Source of the DNA: Paenibacillus sp. J2TS4
GTDB taxonomy: Bacteria; Bacillota; Bacilli; Paenibacillales; NBRC-103111
DNA: 64,000 bases
Assembly: GCF_018403245.1 (NCBI RefSeq)
Contig: NZ_BOSH01000004.1
Coordinates: 372,001 to 436,000 of the forward strand
Reading direction: 5' to 3'
The notes beneath the pieces were generated by a model, which saw only the letters and a list, made by a program, of their open reading frames with translations, ran no database searches and was not told the origin of the DNA. This document shows, one piece after another, positions 1 to 8,707 of the stretch; position 1 is the first letter of the stretch; each line of letters opens with the position of its first letter. Both the position numbers and the translations under genes were made by a program.

Positions 1-1613
1 CCAATATTTTGGGCAGTCCTCTTACGCCGTCTGTTGTAAGTGTAGATGAGAATGGAGAGATTCTGGTGGGACAGGTGGCCAAGGAACGGTTAATTTCCCA
101 CCCCCATATGACAGCAGCGGTGTTCAAGAGATATATGGGAACGAGCAAAACGTTTCGTCTCGGCTCCTATACTTTTTTGCCGGAGGAGCTGTCGTCCTTC
201 GTCATCCGTTCGCTGAAGCAAGATGCCGAAGCTTATTTAGGGCATCCGGTTACGGAAGCGGTCATCAGCGTGCCCGCTTATTTCAATGACGCTCAACGCA
301 AGGCAACTCAGCGTGCCGGGGAGTTGGCCGGATTGAGGGTGGAGCGGCTGCTGAACGAGCCGACCGCTGCGGCCATTGCTTACGGTCTTCATCAACAGGA
401 GCCGGATACGAAATTTCTCGTCTTCGATTTGGGCGGAGGCACCTTTGATGTCTCTATATTGGAATTATTCGATCAGGTGATGGAGGTAAAGTCGGTCGCC
501 GGGGACAATTATTTGGGCGGAGAAGATTTTACGGACCTGCTGATCTCTGAATTTCTGCAGCATCACCAGTTGGAGGCCGATAGCCTGGACGCTAAGGCGG
601 CAACTTCACTGCGCAAGCAGGCTGAACATTGCAAGCACATACTGGGACGGTTTAAACAGGCGCCGATGAGCTTTACTTGGGACGGACAAGAGTACCATTG
701 GCAGGTGGATCGCCAGCAATTCGAGGAGATGGCCAGACCTCTTCTGAACAAGCTGCGGGCCCCGGTCGAACGGGCTATGCAGGACGCCACGATAAGTCCG
801 GATCAGCTGGATGCCATTGTTCTCATTGGCGGGGGAACGAGAATGTCATTAATTTATTCTTTCATCGGCAAATTGTTTGGCCGATTGCCTGCGGCACACA
901 TTCATCCGGAAGAGACGGTAGCGCTTGGAGTCGGCATACAAGCCGCTCTTAAAGAAAGAAATGCTGCTTTGAGCGAGGTGGTCTTGACCGATGTTAGTCC
1001 CTACACGTTAGGGACTATGATTGCGATTATGACGGAGTCAGGGGACTATGAGCCCGGGTACTTCTATCCGATCATCGAACGCAATACCGTCATTCCGGTC
1101 AGCCGTGAGGAACGGCTCTACACCCTTCACGATCAGCAAACGGAGATTAAGGTAGAGATTTATCAGGGAGAGAGCCGGCATACCAAAAACAATATGAAGC
1201 TGGGCCAATTGGATATATCGGTTCCCCCCGGACTTGCCGGCGAGCAGGCGGTCGATATTCGCTATACATATGATATTAACGGAATATTGGAAGTTGAAGT
1301 GACGGTTGTCACAACCGGAGCGAAGAAGCGGATGATCATTGAAGAGAACCCGGGAGCTTTGACCACAGAAGAAATCGCTCGCAGATTCCGGGAGCTGGAA
1401 GCTATCAAAATCCATCCTAGAGACCGAACGGAAAACCGGCTGCTGCTGGCACGGGGAGACCGTCTGTACGAGGAATCGCTTGCAGATAAACGACAAGTGA
1501 TTGCCGCGCTGCTGCAAAGGTTCGAAGACGTTCTGAAACGTCAAAATGAACGGGAAATTCGTAAAGAAGCCGAGAAATTGAAGGAGATCCTAGACGAATT
1601 GGAAAGGGTTTAG
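1..1613 (+). CDS. HscC-like Hsp70 family chaperone (5' partial)
   Basis: ATP-dependent Hsp70 chaperone of the cytoplasm, running in from the left edge. The open frame reads through the first bases (an [10 protein letters not shown] run precedes the first possible TTG at 9), so the true start and the first phosphate loop lie outside. Visible Hsp70 marks are [12 protein letters not shown] (about residue 114), the phosphate-2 motif [11 protein letters not shown] (about 139), the adenosine motif VLIGGGTR (about 271), then a substrate-binding domain from about 325. With roughly 25 missing residues it would be near 560 aa, close to E. coli HscC and shorter than DnaK. Four bases separate it from a J-domain gene, and a DUF1266 gene follows, the same families that surround hscC in E. 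coli. The Hsp70 family is certain; the HscC assignment rests on length and neighbours. Confidence 0.93.
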   Translation, partial: NILGSPLTPSVVSVDENGEILVGQVAKERLISHPHMTAAVFKRYMGTSKTFRLGSYTFLPEELSSFVIRSLKQDAEAYLGHPVTEAVISVPAYFNDAQRKATQRAGELAGLRVERLLNEPTAAAIAYGLHQQEPDTKFLVFDLGGGTFDVSILELFDQVMEVKSVAGDNYLGGEDFTDLLISEFLQHHQLEADSLDAKAATSLRKQAEHCKHILGRFKQAPMSFTWDGQEYHWQVDRQQFEEMARPLLNKLRAPVERAMQDATISPDQLDAIVLIGGGTRMSLIYSFIGKLFGRLPAAHIHPEETVALGVGIQAALKERNAALSEVVLTDVSPYTLGTMIAIMTESGDYEPGYFYPIIERNTVIPVSREERLYTLHDQQTEIKVEIYQGESRHTKNNMKLGQLDISVPPGLAGEQAVDIRYTYDINGILEVEVTVVTTGAKKRMIIEENPGALTTEEIARRFRELEAIKIHPRDRTENRLLLARGDRLYEESLADKRQVIAALLQRFEDVLKRQNEREIRKEAEKLKEILDELERV

Positions 1614-1617
1614 GAAT

Positions 1618-4176
1618 ATGAATATGACGATGACGAAATGGGACATTTTGGGCATCGAGCCGACTCTGCAAACGTCCGAAATCAAACGCGCCTATGCTAA
1701 AATGCTGAAATTAAATCATCCCGAGGATGATCCCGCCGGTTTTCAGCAATTAAGAGCAGCTTATGAATCCGCTTTGCAGGAAGTGCAGATCCGCCAAGCT
1801 GATGATAAGACATCCACCGTCAGCCTGACGGATATCGGGGGAAAAGACAAGGACTCGCTCGGCTTGACTCCTTCCCAGCTCGCTTCTCCTAAAGCGAATG
1901 GGATGAACTTGTCAGCGGAGACGATAGCAGATCGATTCATGAGCGAAGTGGAAAAGATTTATAATGATTTGTTTACAAGAATCGATAAGAAGCGATGGCA
2001 GCAGCTGCTGGACAGCGAGCCAGTTTGGCAGCTGGACGTCAAGCAGATTCTGAATCAAAAAATGCTGGCCTTCCTGATGGAGCATTACCGTCTGCCGCGG
2101 CCCATTTGGGTACTGTTAAACGAATATTTTTTCTGGACCGGGAAGGAGCCGGAATTAATCGACCACTATCCAAAAAACTTTATAAACTTCCTTATGTATC
2201 AAATCCGCCAGTCGTGGGAGCTGCGTTATGATTTTTTTCGGAAAGACGTCGAATGTGATTACGACGCTTTTATTGATTATCGGGAGGAAGCTCACCGCGC
2301 ATTGATGGTTAACGATCTGGATCAGGCTGAGCCCTATTTATCTGCAGCATTTCAAATATTTGAGGAAGATCCCGATCTGCTTAGATTCATTGGTATTTAT
2401 TATATGAGGCAGGGGGATTGGAAGAATGCCCTTCCCGCCTTTGATCGCCTTATTGAGGTGAATGGCAAGGACGCGGACGGATACTTGCACCGGGCCGGAA
2501 TTCACTTGAAGCTGGGACAGCCGGATAAAGCTCTGGCTGATTATGAGCGTGTTTTATTAGACAGACCGGATGATTTGACGGCGTTAAGCGGACTCGCTCA
2601 ATGCCATGGGTACGAGGGGAGGCTGGAAGAGGCCAAGACGCTGTACGTCCGGATCATGAATCAATATCCTTACGATATCGACGCTCGTGTAAGATGGCTG
2701 GAAGTGAATCGGCGGCTGGTGGAGAAGCAGCAGGCTAGGCTGGCCGCAGCCCCCGGGAACCCCGAAGCGCTCTTGGCCGCAGCTGAGCTCTATTATGAGC
2801 TGGAGCAGTATACGGAATGCTGCCGGATGCTGGAGCAGCTCGATCAGGCGGGCCCGCTAAGCTCTGGAATGTATCTGTTGTGGGGACGGGCATCCGTCAT
2901 GCAGGAGCAATGGGAAGCCGGCCTGGCGTCCTTCAATAAAGCTTTGCTCCTGTGCGAGAAAGAGGGGCTCAGCGGCCGCGAGATCTTCATCCAGAAGGGA
3001 TTGGCCTATATAAAGCTGGATAATCCCGAGGCGGCTATTCGCGAATTCTCTTGTGCGTTAACGATGAATGGGTCCGATGCGGACGTTCTCTATCATCTGG
3101 CTGACGCTTATCGTCTTAATAGGGATTATGTTAAAGGGGTGAAGCTCTGTACCGCAGGGATTGCCATCGATCCTTCACGCTCGCCGTTCTATACTATGAG
3201 AGCCCTGTGTCACTTCGGGCTGGGCAATTTCAGAGTGGCAAGGAACGATTACCAGGTCGTGGTTGAACATGAAGCTCGCAAGCCCGGCGCCTGGTTCCGC
3301 AAATCGATTTGCCATCTCCATTTGTCAGAGTATGATGAAGCGAAGACAAGTCTGCAAACCGCGCTTGCATTGGGATATGACTCAGAGGCGTATTACTATC
3401 TGGCCGTCTCCTGCTTTTGGAACGGCGATTTGGAGGAGGCGCTGGAGGCTATTCAGCAATTTAAAGACCATGCTCCTGCAGCTCCCGACGGCTATTTGAT
3501 CGCTGGAGATATTTACCGTGCCATGGGGCGGGAGGAGGAAGCCAAGGCAGAATATGCGAGCGGCTCTGACCTGTATCCCGATCACTACGAGCTTAATAAA
3601 ATGGCCGCCTATTGTTTATTGAAGGAAGGAACGATGGACCGGCTGGGGACATTTCTCGGCCGTTTGCACGAAATTAATCCTCAGGATGAGTGGGGATTGC
3701 TGCAATTAATCCGGATTTGCATCGATTTCCGAGATTGGACGAAGGGCCGGCAATATGTTGAACAGTATTTGGCCGTGGTGAAGGAGGAGAATTACGATTC
3801 TTTCATCTGGATGTATTCCGGAGTTATTCTTTACTATCAAGGCTTGTATTCCATGGCAGCGGATCATCTGGAAAAAGATTATCTGGCCGGTCCGCGAGGC
3901 GACACTTGCAGCTATTTGAGCATGGTGTACTATGAACTGAGAAATATGGAGAAGGCCGAGCAATATGCGAGACAAGCATCGGAAATCGATCCGGCGAACG
4001 CAGATTACCGGGTCCGCTATGAAGGGATTGTGGGCCGGAAGATCAGGAAAGGATGGTTCCGATGGCTGGGAAGAGGCGCATCCTCTCACAAATTATGGCC
4101 TTCCACCGTTCCTTTACAGAGACATGAACTTCAGTTGGAACGCGCTTTACATTTTAAGTTAGGAGCTACAAGATGA
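1618..4176 (+). CDS. J-domain protein fused to a TPR solenoid
   Basis: Probable co-chaperone of the upstream Hsp70. Residues 7-60 form a J-domain (KWDILGIEPT, then KRAYAKMLKLNHPEDD, then FQQLRAAYESAL). The usual HPD tripeptide is HPE followed by Asp-Asp. From about residue 225 to 820 there are many tetratricopeptide repeats with the W/A-x-A/G-x-A-x-x-x-Y pattern (for example DWKNALPAFDRLIEVNG, LGQPDKALADYERVL). There is no signal peptide or membrane segment, so it is cytoplasmic. The first of three nearby in-frame ATGs is taken because GGAAAGG lies 10 bases before it. The end overlaps the next gene by ATGA, so the two are translationally coupled. At 852 aa it is far longer than E. coli DjlB/DjlC and combines in one chain the J and repeat modules that are separate genes there. 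Its client is unknown. Confidence 0.88.
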   Translation: MNMTMTKWDILGIEPTLQTSEIKRAYAKMLKLNHPEDDPAGFQQLRAAYESALQEVQIRQADDKTSTVSLTDIGGKDKDSLGLTPSQLASPKANGMNLSAETIADRFMSEVEKIYNDLFTRIDKKRWQQLLDSEPVWQLDVKQILNQKMLAFLMEHYRLPRPIWVLLNEYFFWTGKEPELIDHYPKNFINFLMYQIRQSWELRYDFFRKDVECDYDAFIDYREEAHRALMVNDLDQAEPYLSAAFQIFEEDPDLLRFIGIYYMRQGDWKNALPAFDRLIEVNGKDADGYLHRAGIHLKLGQPDKALADYERVLLDRPDDLTALSGLAQCHGYEGRLEEAKTLYVRIMNQYPYDIDARVRWLEVNRRLVEKQQARLAAAPGNPEALLAAAELYYELEQYTECCRMLEQLDQAGPLSSGMYLLWGRASVMQEQWEAGLASFNKALLLCEKEGLSGREIFIQKGLAYIKLDNPEAAIREFSCALTMNGSDADVLYHLADAYRLNRDYVKGVKLCTAGIAIDPSRSPFYTMRALCHFGLGNFRVARNDYQVVVEHEARKPGAWFRKSICHLHLSEYDEAKTSLQTALALGYDSEAYYYLAVSCFWNGDLEEALEAIQQFKDHAPAAPDGYLIAGDIYRAMGREEEAKAEYASGSDLYPDHYELNKMAAYCLLKEGTMDRLGTFLGRLHEINPQDEWGLLQLIRICIDFRDWTKGRQYVEQYLAVVKEENYDSFIWMYSGVILYYQGLYSMAADHLEKDYLAGPRGDTCSYLSMVYYELRNMEKAEQYARQASEIDPANADYRVRYEGIVGRKIRKGWFRWLGRGASSHKLWPSTVPLQRHELQLERALHFKLGATR

Positions 4177-4847
4177 AGAATAATAGCGATCAAGCGAATC
4201 ACTTGAAGCCTGCGGATTTATGGTGTTTGGCTTTAGGTGCCATCTTATTCGAGTTGGATGATTTGGTGCCGGAAAATAACTATGACATCGAAAACAACGA
4301 AGAAATCCGGTCCAAGCACCGGCATTCGTTGCAGACCGATTGGGGAATCGACAGCAGAGAGACGCTGTTGAAAGCTCTCGATAGTCTGGTAGCGGATGGT
4401 CATAATCGATCCTTTAGTGAAATTCGCTTTTTTCTCTCTACATTATCGGGAACGGATCAAATCGCTTATCTTCACTCCCTTCCAAAAAATAGCAAGTCTT
4501 ATATTCAATATCAGACGGTTCATGTCTATAATCATAAGCTTCCGGGCGCCGGGATAGCGGCCTGGGATTGGGGCAGGTATATCTACTTGTGTAAAAAGGG
4601 AGCTTTTCTCGGATATTTGACGGACGACGAAGCGCGAAATTTAATGTACCGGGTGGCGCGAATGGCTCAGCAAGCTTATTCCGATTGGTTGGAGTATGGA
4701 ATCAGCTATTTGGTCGGCAGACAATTCTGGTTGAATCAGTTATCCAGTGATAAGGTCGATGAGCTGATCGGCTCTGTCCAGTCCATTTTATTGAACGAAA
4801 ACAGCCTGTGGTGTAGATTGGATTGGAACTTGAAATTGGAGAGCTAG
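4173..4847 (+). CDS. DUF1266 domain protein
   Basis: Protein of 224 aa, cytoplasmic, no enzymatic motif recognised. The C-terminal half has the DUF1266 pattern: AWDWGRYIYLCKKG, LGYLTDDEARNLMYRVAR, then SDWLEYGISYLVGRQFW. This is the family of E. coli YbeU and YbeR, which flank djlB, djlC and hscC. It starts inside the stop of the J-protein gene (ATGA overlap) behind AGGAG at a 7-base spacing, so the three genes form one operon. A stem-loop at 4936 probably ends the transcript. Function is unknown; the repeated neighbourhood suggests a partner or client of the Hsp70/J pair (inference). Confidence 0.8.
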   Translation: MKNNSDQANHLKPADLWCLALGAILFELDDLVPENNYDIENNEEIRSKHRHSLQTDWGIDSRETLLKALDSLVADGHNRSFSEIRFFLSTLSGTDQIAYLHSLPKNSKSYIQYQTVHVYNHKLPGAGIAAWDWGRYIYLCKKGAFLGYLTDDEARNLMYRVARMAQQAYSDWLEYGISYLVGRQFWLNQLSSDKVDELIGSVQSILLNENSLWCRLDWNLKLES

Positions 4848-4935
4848 CGAGTCCAGTCAGATTCGCTGTCGCGAGAATGTAAAATATAGGGAATGTTGAC
4901 AGTGGCTACCTCATATGATAGAGTGGTGGATGAAG

Positions 4936-4965
4936 AGGCATTTCGCTCCAGAGAGCGGGGTGCCT
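4936..4965 (+). terminator. Stem-loop after the Hsp70/J/DUF1266 operon
   Basis: A 13-bp stem (arms AGGCATTTCGCTC and GAGCGGGGTGCCT, three G.U pairs, loop CAGA) lies 89 bases past the stop. A run of seven T begins about 16 bases after the stem, so it is not a textbook intrinsic terminator. The rest of the 370-base gap (4848-5217) shows no gene. Confidence 0.5.
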
Positions 4966-5217
4966 TCCTCTATATATAAGTTTTTTTACATTTACTGGCT
5001 TGACATCATGAATCCGGGGCGGTGATGTTTAAGTTCAATCCTTCAATCTCTCAATCTTGTCGGCAATAAAGAATAATAGTCCATGGAAGTGAATAAGAAC
5101 AATGTCACTAGGGCAAGGACAGAAATTGCAGCAGAGGATTAAGAGAGTCGGGCGCAATAAGGAGACGCTGGTCTTCAGTTTAGAACGAACAGGATGTAAG
5201 AAGAGATGTGAAATCAC

Positions 5218-6933
5218 TTGAAGCGGATAACAAACAGCCGGTGGGAAGGCTATCGGTTATCGGATCTGCGTAAAGATTTCATATCGGGGGTAACGGTCGG
5301 GGTCATTGCGATTCCATTGGGGATGGCCTTCGCCATTGCTTCTGGAGTAAAGCCGGAATACGGGTTGTATACAACGATCGTGGCCGGAATCGTCATCGCG
5401 CTTCTGGGTGGCTCCAGATTTCAGGTGGGGGGTCCTACTGGGGCATTTATTCCTATCCTTCTTGCTATTGTGCTCCAATACGGATACGAGAACCTGCTGA
5501 TTGCCGGCTTTATGGCGGGAATCCTTCTTGTCGTCATGGGGCTGTTGAAATTAGGGACGGTTATTCAATACATTCCACGACCGGTTACGATCGGTTTTAC
5601 ATCGGGAATCGCAGTTATTATCTTTACTGGACAAGTGGGCAATTTTCTGGGTCTAACCGGCCTGGAGCAGAGTCAGAGCTTTATCGGAAACGTGCTCGAT
5701 ATCGGACGAAATCTTCATACGGTTCAATGGAGCAGCGTGGCCACGGCCGCCGTCAGTCTCGGACTGCTGCTGGCTATCGGCAAATGGCTTCCCAAGGTGC
5801 CTGCTTCCCTCGTCAGTTTGATCGGTTCTGCTTTATTTGCCGCGATATTGTTCGGGGACCAGATTGCTACCATTGGGTCGGAATTCGGAGCGATTCCGGG
5901 AACGCTGCCCGCGCTGCATATGCCGCAATTAACCTGGGATAAGGTTGTTATGCTGCTTGGCCCAGCCGTTACCATAGCGTTATTGGGGGCGATCGAATCT
6001 CTTCTGTCGGCCGTCGTAGCGGATGGAATGAGCGGGACGAGACATAACAGCAATCGGGAATTGCTGGGCCAGGGCGCGGCCAACATCATCACCCCGTTAT
6101 TCGGCGGGATTCCGGCAACCGGAGCGATCGCACGTACCGCAGCCAACATTAAAAGCGGAGCGGTCAGTCCATTGTCCGCGATTATCCACGGAATCACCGT
6201 GTTGATCATTTTACTGCTGTTCGCGCCTTACGCCTCCCGGATACCGCTTGCGGGTATGGCGCCCATTCTCATGCTCGTCTCGTGGAACATGTCTTCGCGC
6301 CGCCATTTTATGCAGTTGATTAGAATGCGGAACGGAGATTCCGCCGTTGCGTTGGTAGCTTTTATTTTGACGGTATTCGTGAATCTGACCATAGCGGTCG
6401 GGATTGGCCTTGTGCTTGCCGCTCTGCTGTTTATTAAACGAATGAGCGAATTATTGGCCGTCACTAAAGTCATGCCGGCTGCTCGGGATACCTCAGCAAC
6501 TGAGGAAGGAGTACAGCCTTCTGCGGCCAAGGAGCCTTGCGCGCCGATCCGGATTTATGCTGTGGAAGGTCCGCTTTTTTTTGGCGCCGCGCAATATTTT
6601 TTGAACACGTTGATGGATGCGGTTCGCTCCAAGCCGGAAGTCCTTATTCTGGATTTGGAGAGGATGCCCTTTATCGACGCCACCGGAGAAGCCAATTTAC
6701 ACGTGCTGGTCCGTCATTTTCAAGGGAATGACTGCCTTGTTCTGATTACCGGCATTCAGCATCAGCCTAGAGAAATGCTGATTAGATCGGGCCTGTATCC
6801 GCGAATCGGACAGACGCATTTTTTAGCCAGAACGAAAGAAGCTGTCGATTATGCGCTCACACAGCTAGACGTCCGTCCATGCGATGAGTGTCAAATATGT
6901 TTGTTGCGACAAAATGCCAAAGCCACCGACTAA
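5218..6933 (+). CDS. SulP family inorganic anion transporter
   Basis: SLC26/SulP membrane transporter of 571 aa, importing sulfate, bicarbonate or another small anion. The N-terminal signature is clear (LRKDFISGVTVGVIAIPLGM, then AIASGVKPEYGLYTTIVAG), followed by about ten hydrophobic segments to residue 425. A cytoplasmic STAS domain spans about 440-550 (IRIYAVEGPLFFGAAQ, ILDLERMPFIDATG). The extreme C-terminus carries CDECQIC, a CxxCxxC cluster not part of the usual STAS fold. TTG at 5218 is used because an in-frame TGA sits nine bases upstream; the ribosome site (AAGAGATG) is weak. It appears to be a single-gene unit. Substrate cannot be told from sequence. Confidence 0.9.
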   Translation: MKRITNSRWEGYRLSDLRKDFISGVTVGVIAIPLGMAFAIASGVKPEYGLYTTIVAGIVIALLGGSRFQVGGPTGAFIPILLAIVLQYGYENLLIAGFMAGILLVVMGLLKLGTVIQYIPRPVTIGFTSGIAVIIFTGQVGNFLGLTGLEQSQSFIGNVLDIGRNLHTVQWSSVATAAVSLGLLLAIGKWLPKVPASLVSLIGSALFAAILFGDQIATIGSEFGAIPGTLPALHMPQLTWDKVVMLLGPAVTIALLGAIESLLSAVVADGMSGTRHNSNRELLGQGAANIITPLFGGIPATGAIARTAANIKSGAVSPLSAIIHGITVLIILLLFAPYASRIPLAGMAPILMLVSWNMSSRRHFMQLIRMRNGDSAVALVAFILTVFVNLTIAVGIGLVLAALLFIKRMSELLAVTKVMPAARDTSATEEGVQPSAAKEPCAPIRIYAVEGPLFFGAAQYFLNTLMDAVRSKPEVLILDLERMPFIDATGEANLHVLVRHFQGNDCLVLITGIQHQPREMLIRSGLYPRIGQTHFLARTKEAVDYALTQLDVRPCDECQICLLRQNAKATD

Positions 6934-7059
6934 TATCTTTGTTAATGATCGTTATAAGTAAGTGTTCACAAAGTCAACTTTTCAGCACCGACTTTTTGAA
7001 CAACCTCTATAACAACGAGTCCATGAATCAAGATTAATTAGGTAAAGGAGTTAGTAAAC

Positions 7060-7650
7060 ATGAGTCTACAATTGCAAGCAGCTAATCGATCGCATCTAAC
7101 CCGTTCCGGTTTGAAACAATTGCGTAAAGAAGGCAGATTGCCAGGTGTAGTGTTCGGCAAGCAGACGGAGAATAGAATGATTCACATCTCCACACGGGAA
7201 TTTCAACGCTGGGCGAAGAGCGGGGCATCGCAGGTTATCCAGTTGAGCATCGACGGGGCCAAGACCGTTCCCGTTCTGCTCGAAGGCTTGCAGAGCCATC
7301 CCGTTACCGGAGAATGGCTTCATGTCGATCTGCTTCAGGTGAACATGAACGAACAGGTCAAAACTCGTATTTCCGTTGAATTCAAAGGAACGCCTAAAGG
7401 AACGAAAGTCGGCGGCACTATGCAGATTCAAGGAACCAGCATTGAAGTGGAAGGATTGCCGGGCGACCTTCCTTCGTCCATCATTAAGGATATTGAGGAT
7501 CTGGATGTGGGAGAATCGATTCTAGTATCGGATCTATCGCTTCCAGAAGGGGTCACCGTGCTTTCGCCGGCCGACGAACAGCTTGTTTCCATTGTTCCGC
7601 CAAGATTGGAGCAAACCGAAGAATCCGGAGAAGAAGCAGAGCAGGCCTAA
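7060..7650 (+). CDS. ctc: 50S ribosomal protein L25 / general stress protein Ctc
   Basis: 5S rRNA-binding protein of the long (TL5/CTC) type, 196 aa. Residues 1-90 are the L25 domain (LRKEGRLPGVVFGK, LHVDLLQVN) and 95-185 the beta-rich C-terminal domain (VEVEGLPGDLPSSI-like stretch, DLDVGESILVSDL), followed by an acidic tail (EESGEEAEQA). ATG 7060 follows AAAGGAG. In Bacillus ctc is a sigma-B stress gene; I could not pick a confident promoter in the 126-base upstream gap. It ends in a strong terminator. Confidence 0.95.
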   Translation: MSLQLQAANRSHLTRSGLKQLRKEGRLPGVVFGKQTENRMIHISTREFQRWAKSGASQVIQLSIDGAKTVPVLLEGLQSHPVTGEWLHVDLLQVNMNEQVKTRISVEFKGTPKGTKVGGTMQIQGTSIEVEGLPGDLPSSIIKDIEDLDVGESILVSDLSLPEGVTVLSPADEQLVSIVPPRLEQTEESGEEAEQA

Positions 7651-7668
7651 TTTATCATATAAGACATG

Positions 7669-7701
7669 GGGGCGCTTCCCAGCCGGGAGCGTCCCTTTTT
7701 T
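7669..7701 (+). terminator. Intrinsic terminator of ctc
   Basis: Stem GGGGCGC-T-TCCC against GGGAGCGTCCC (11 bp, one bulged T, one G.U), loop AGCC, directly followed by six T, 18 bases after the ctc stop. Confidence 0.9.
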
Positions 7702-7835
7702 ATGAGGGATTAATGACCGGGAACAGCTGATCTGGGATCGTTTTGAAATATATAGCGTTATCAGCATAATATTCGAAGCAAAACTTGAATTTCAAGCCAT
7801 TGAAGGTTCGTCAAGTGCAGTTGTATCGCGATGGG

Positions 7836-7894
7836 TCTGGGCCTAGGTAGCAGAACTTAGCGTATCTAACACGCTACATTGTTCCAGGTTTTTT
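7836..7894 (+). promoter_or_regulatory. Branched hairpin followed by a U-run upstream of the acetyltransferase
   Basis: TCTGG (7836) can pair with CCAGG (7884), which is followed at once by TTTTTT. Inside, TAGCGT (7858) pairs with ACGCTA (7871), or alternatively GTAGC (7847) pairs with GCTAC (7873); the two inner stems exclude each other. It lies 64 bases before the GNAT start and could be a terminator of upstream transcription or a conditional attenuator. T-box and known riboswitch motifs were not seen. Confidence 0.35.
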
Positions 7895-7958
7895 ATTTTG
7901 GTATGATATTTTGAAGATATTCTATTAAACTATACCAAATGAGAATTGAGGTAATAGA

Positions 7959-8432
7959 ATGGAAATTCGTTTTGTCAAAGGTTCAGACTACTATACGTTA
8001 TCTCCACTAATTAATGAGTGGTGGGGCGGAAGGAACATGTCAGATATGCTACCAAAATTATTTTTCGACCATTTTACAAATACAAGTTTTATTGCAGAAA
8101 TGGACGGAGAAATTGTAGGTTTTCTAATTGGATTTCTATCCCAATCCCAAACTAATGAGGCGTACATTCACTTTGTTGGGGTTCATCCTGAATTTAGAAA
8201 GCATAATATCGGAAAGGAACTATACAACCAATTTTTTAATGTGGTAAAACAAAATGGTCGTAATATTGTCCGTTGTGTAACGTCTCCTATTAACAAAGTT
8301 TCGATTGCCTATCACACCAAGATGGGATTTGAAATTGAAGAGGGAGATGAAATAATGGATGGTATTGCAATAAACACTAATTATGATGGACAAAATCAAG
8401 ACAGAGTTTTATTTATAAAACACTTAGTTTAA
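7959..8432 (+). CDS. GNAT family N-acetyltransferase
   Basis: Small cytoplasmic acetyl-CoA-dependent acetyltransferase, 157 aa, substrate unknown. The GNAT core is visible: FIAEMDGEIVGFLIGFL (strands 2-3), then the acetyl-CoA loop VGVHPEFRKHNIGKELYNQF (Q/RxxGxG/A in the form RKHNIG), then AYHTKMGFEIEEGD near the C-terminus. ATG follows GAGGT. The gene and its flanks are clearly more AT-rich than the neighbours and it is monocistronic, which suggests a separate acquisition. The 275 bases after it (8433-8707) show nothing I can name. Confidence 0.85.
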   Translation: MEIRFVKGSDYYTLSPLINEWWGGRNMSDMLPKLFFDHFTNTSFIAEMDGEIVGFLIGFLSQSQTNEAYIHFVGVHPEFRKHNIGKELYNQFFNVVKQNGRNIVRCVTSPINKVSIAYHTKMGFEIEEGDEIMDGIAINTNYDGQNQDRVLFIKHLV

Positions 8433-8707
8433 TGGGATCTCGCTATTGGAACCTTTAACGATCAGAGCAGCTGATGATAGATACATCCGATCCTATAATA
8501 ATTAGCTTTGCAAACATAAACGAGGATTCCTATAATTAAGTTAACGGACAATGGAAAATGAGAATTCAATAACACACGAACGAGGTCATTGGAACCGTTA
8601 GTCTCGTTATGCAAAAGATGTAATTAATCTCTTTTTAAAGCAATATTGCAATTAAGTCTGTTTCTCCGATTTCTGCGAAGTGATTTATATCGAAAGGATT
8701 GGGGCTC

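Noticed and set aside
4848..5217. 60-codon minus-strand gene before the SulP gene
   Set aside because: No domain, poor ribosome site, and start touching the SulP start codon in opposite orientation.
7836..7894. T-box or known riboswitch
   Set aside because: No T-box consensus (the GGTGGNACCGCG-type block is absent) and the downstream gene is not an amino acid or tRNA synthetase gene.
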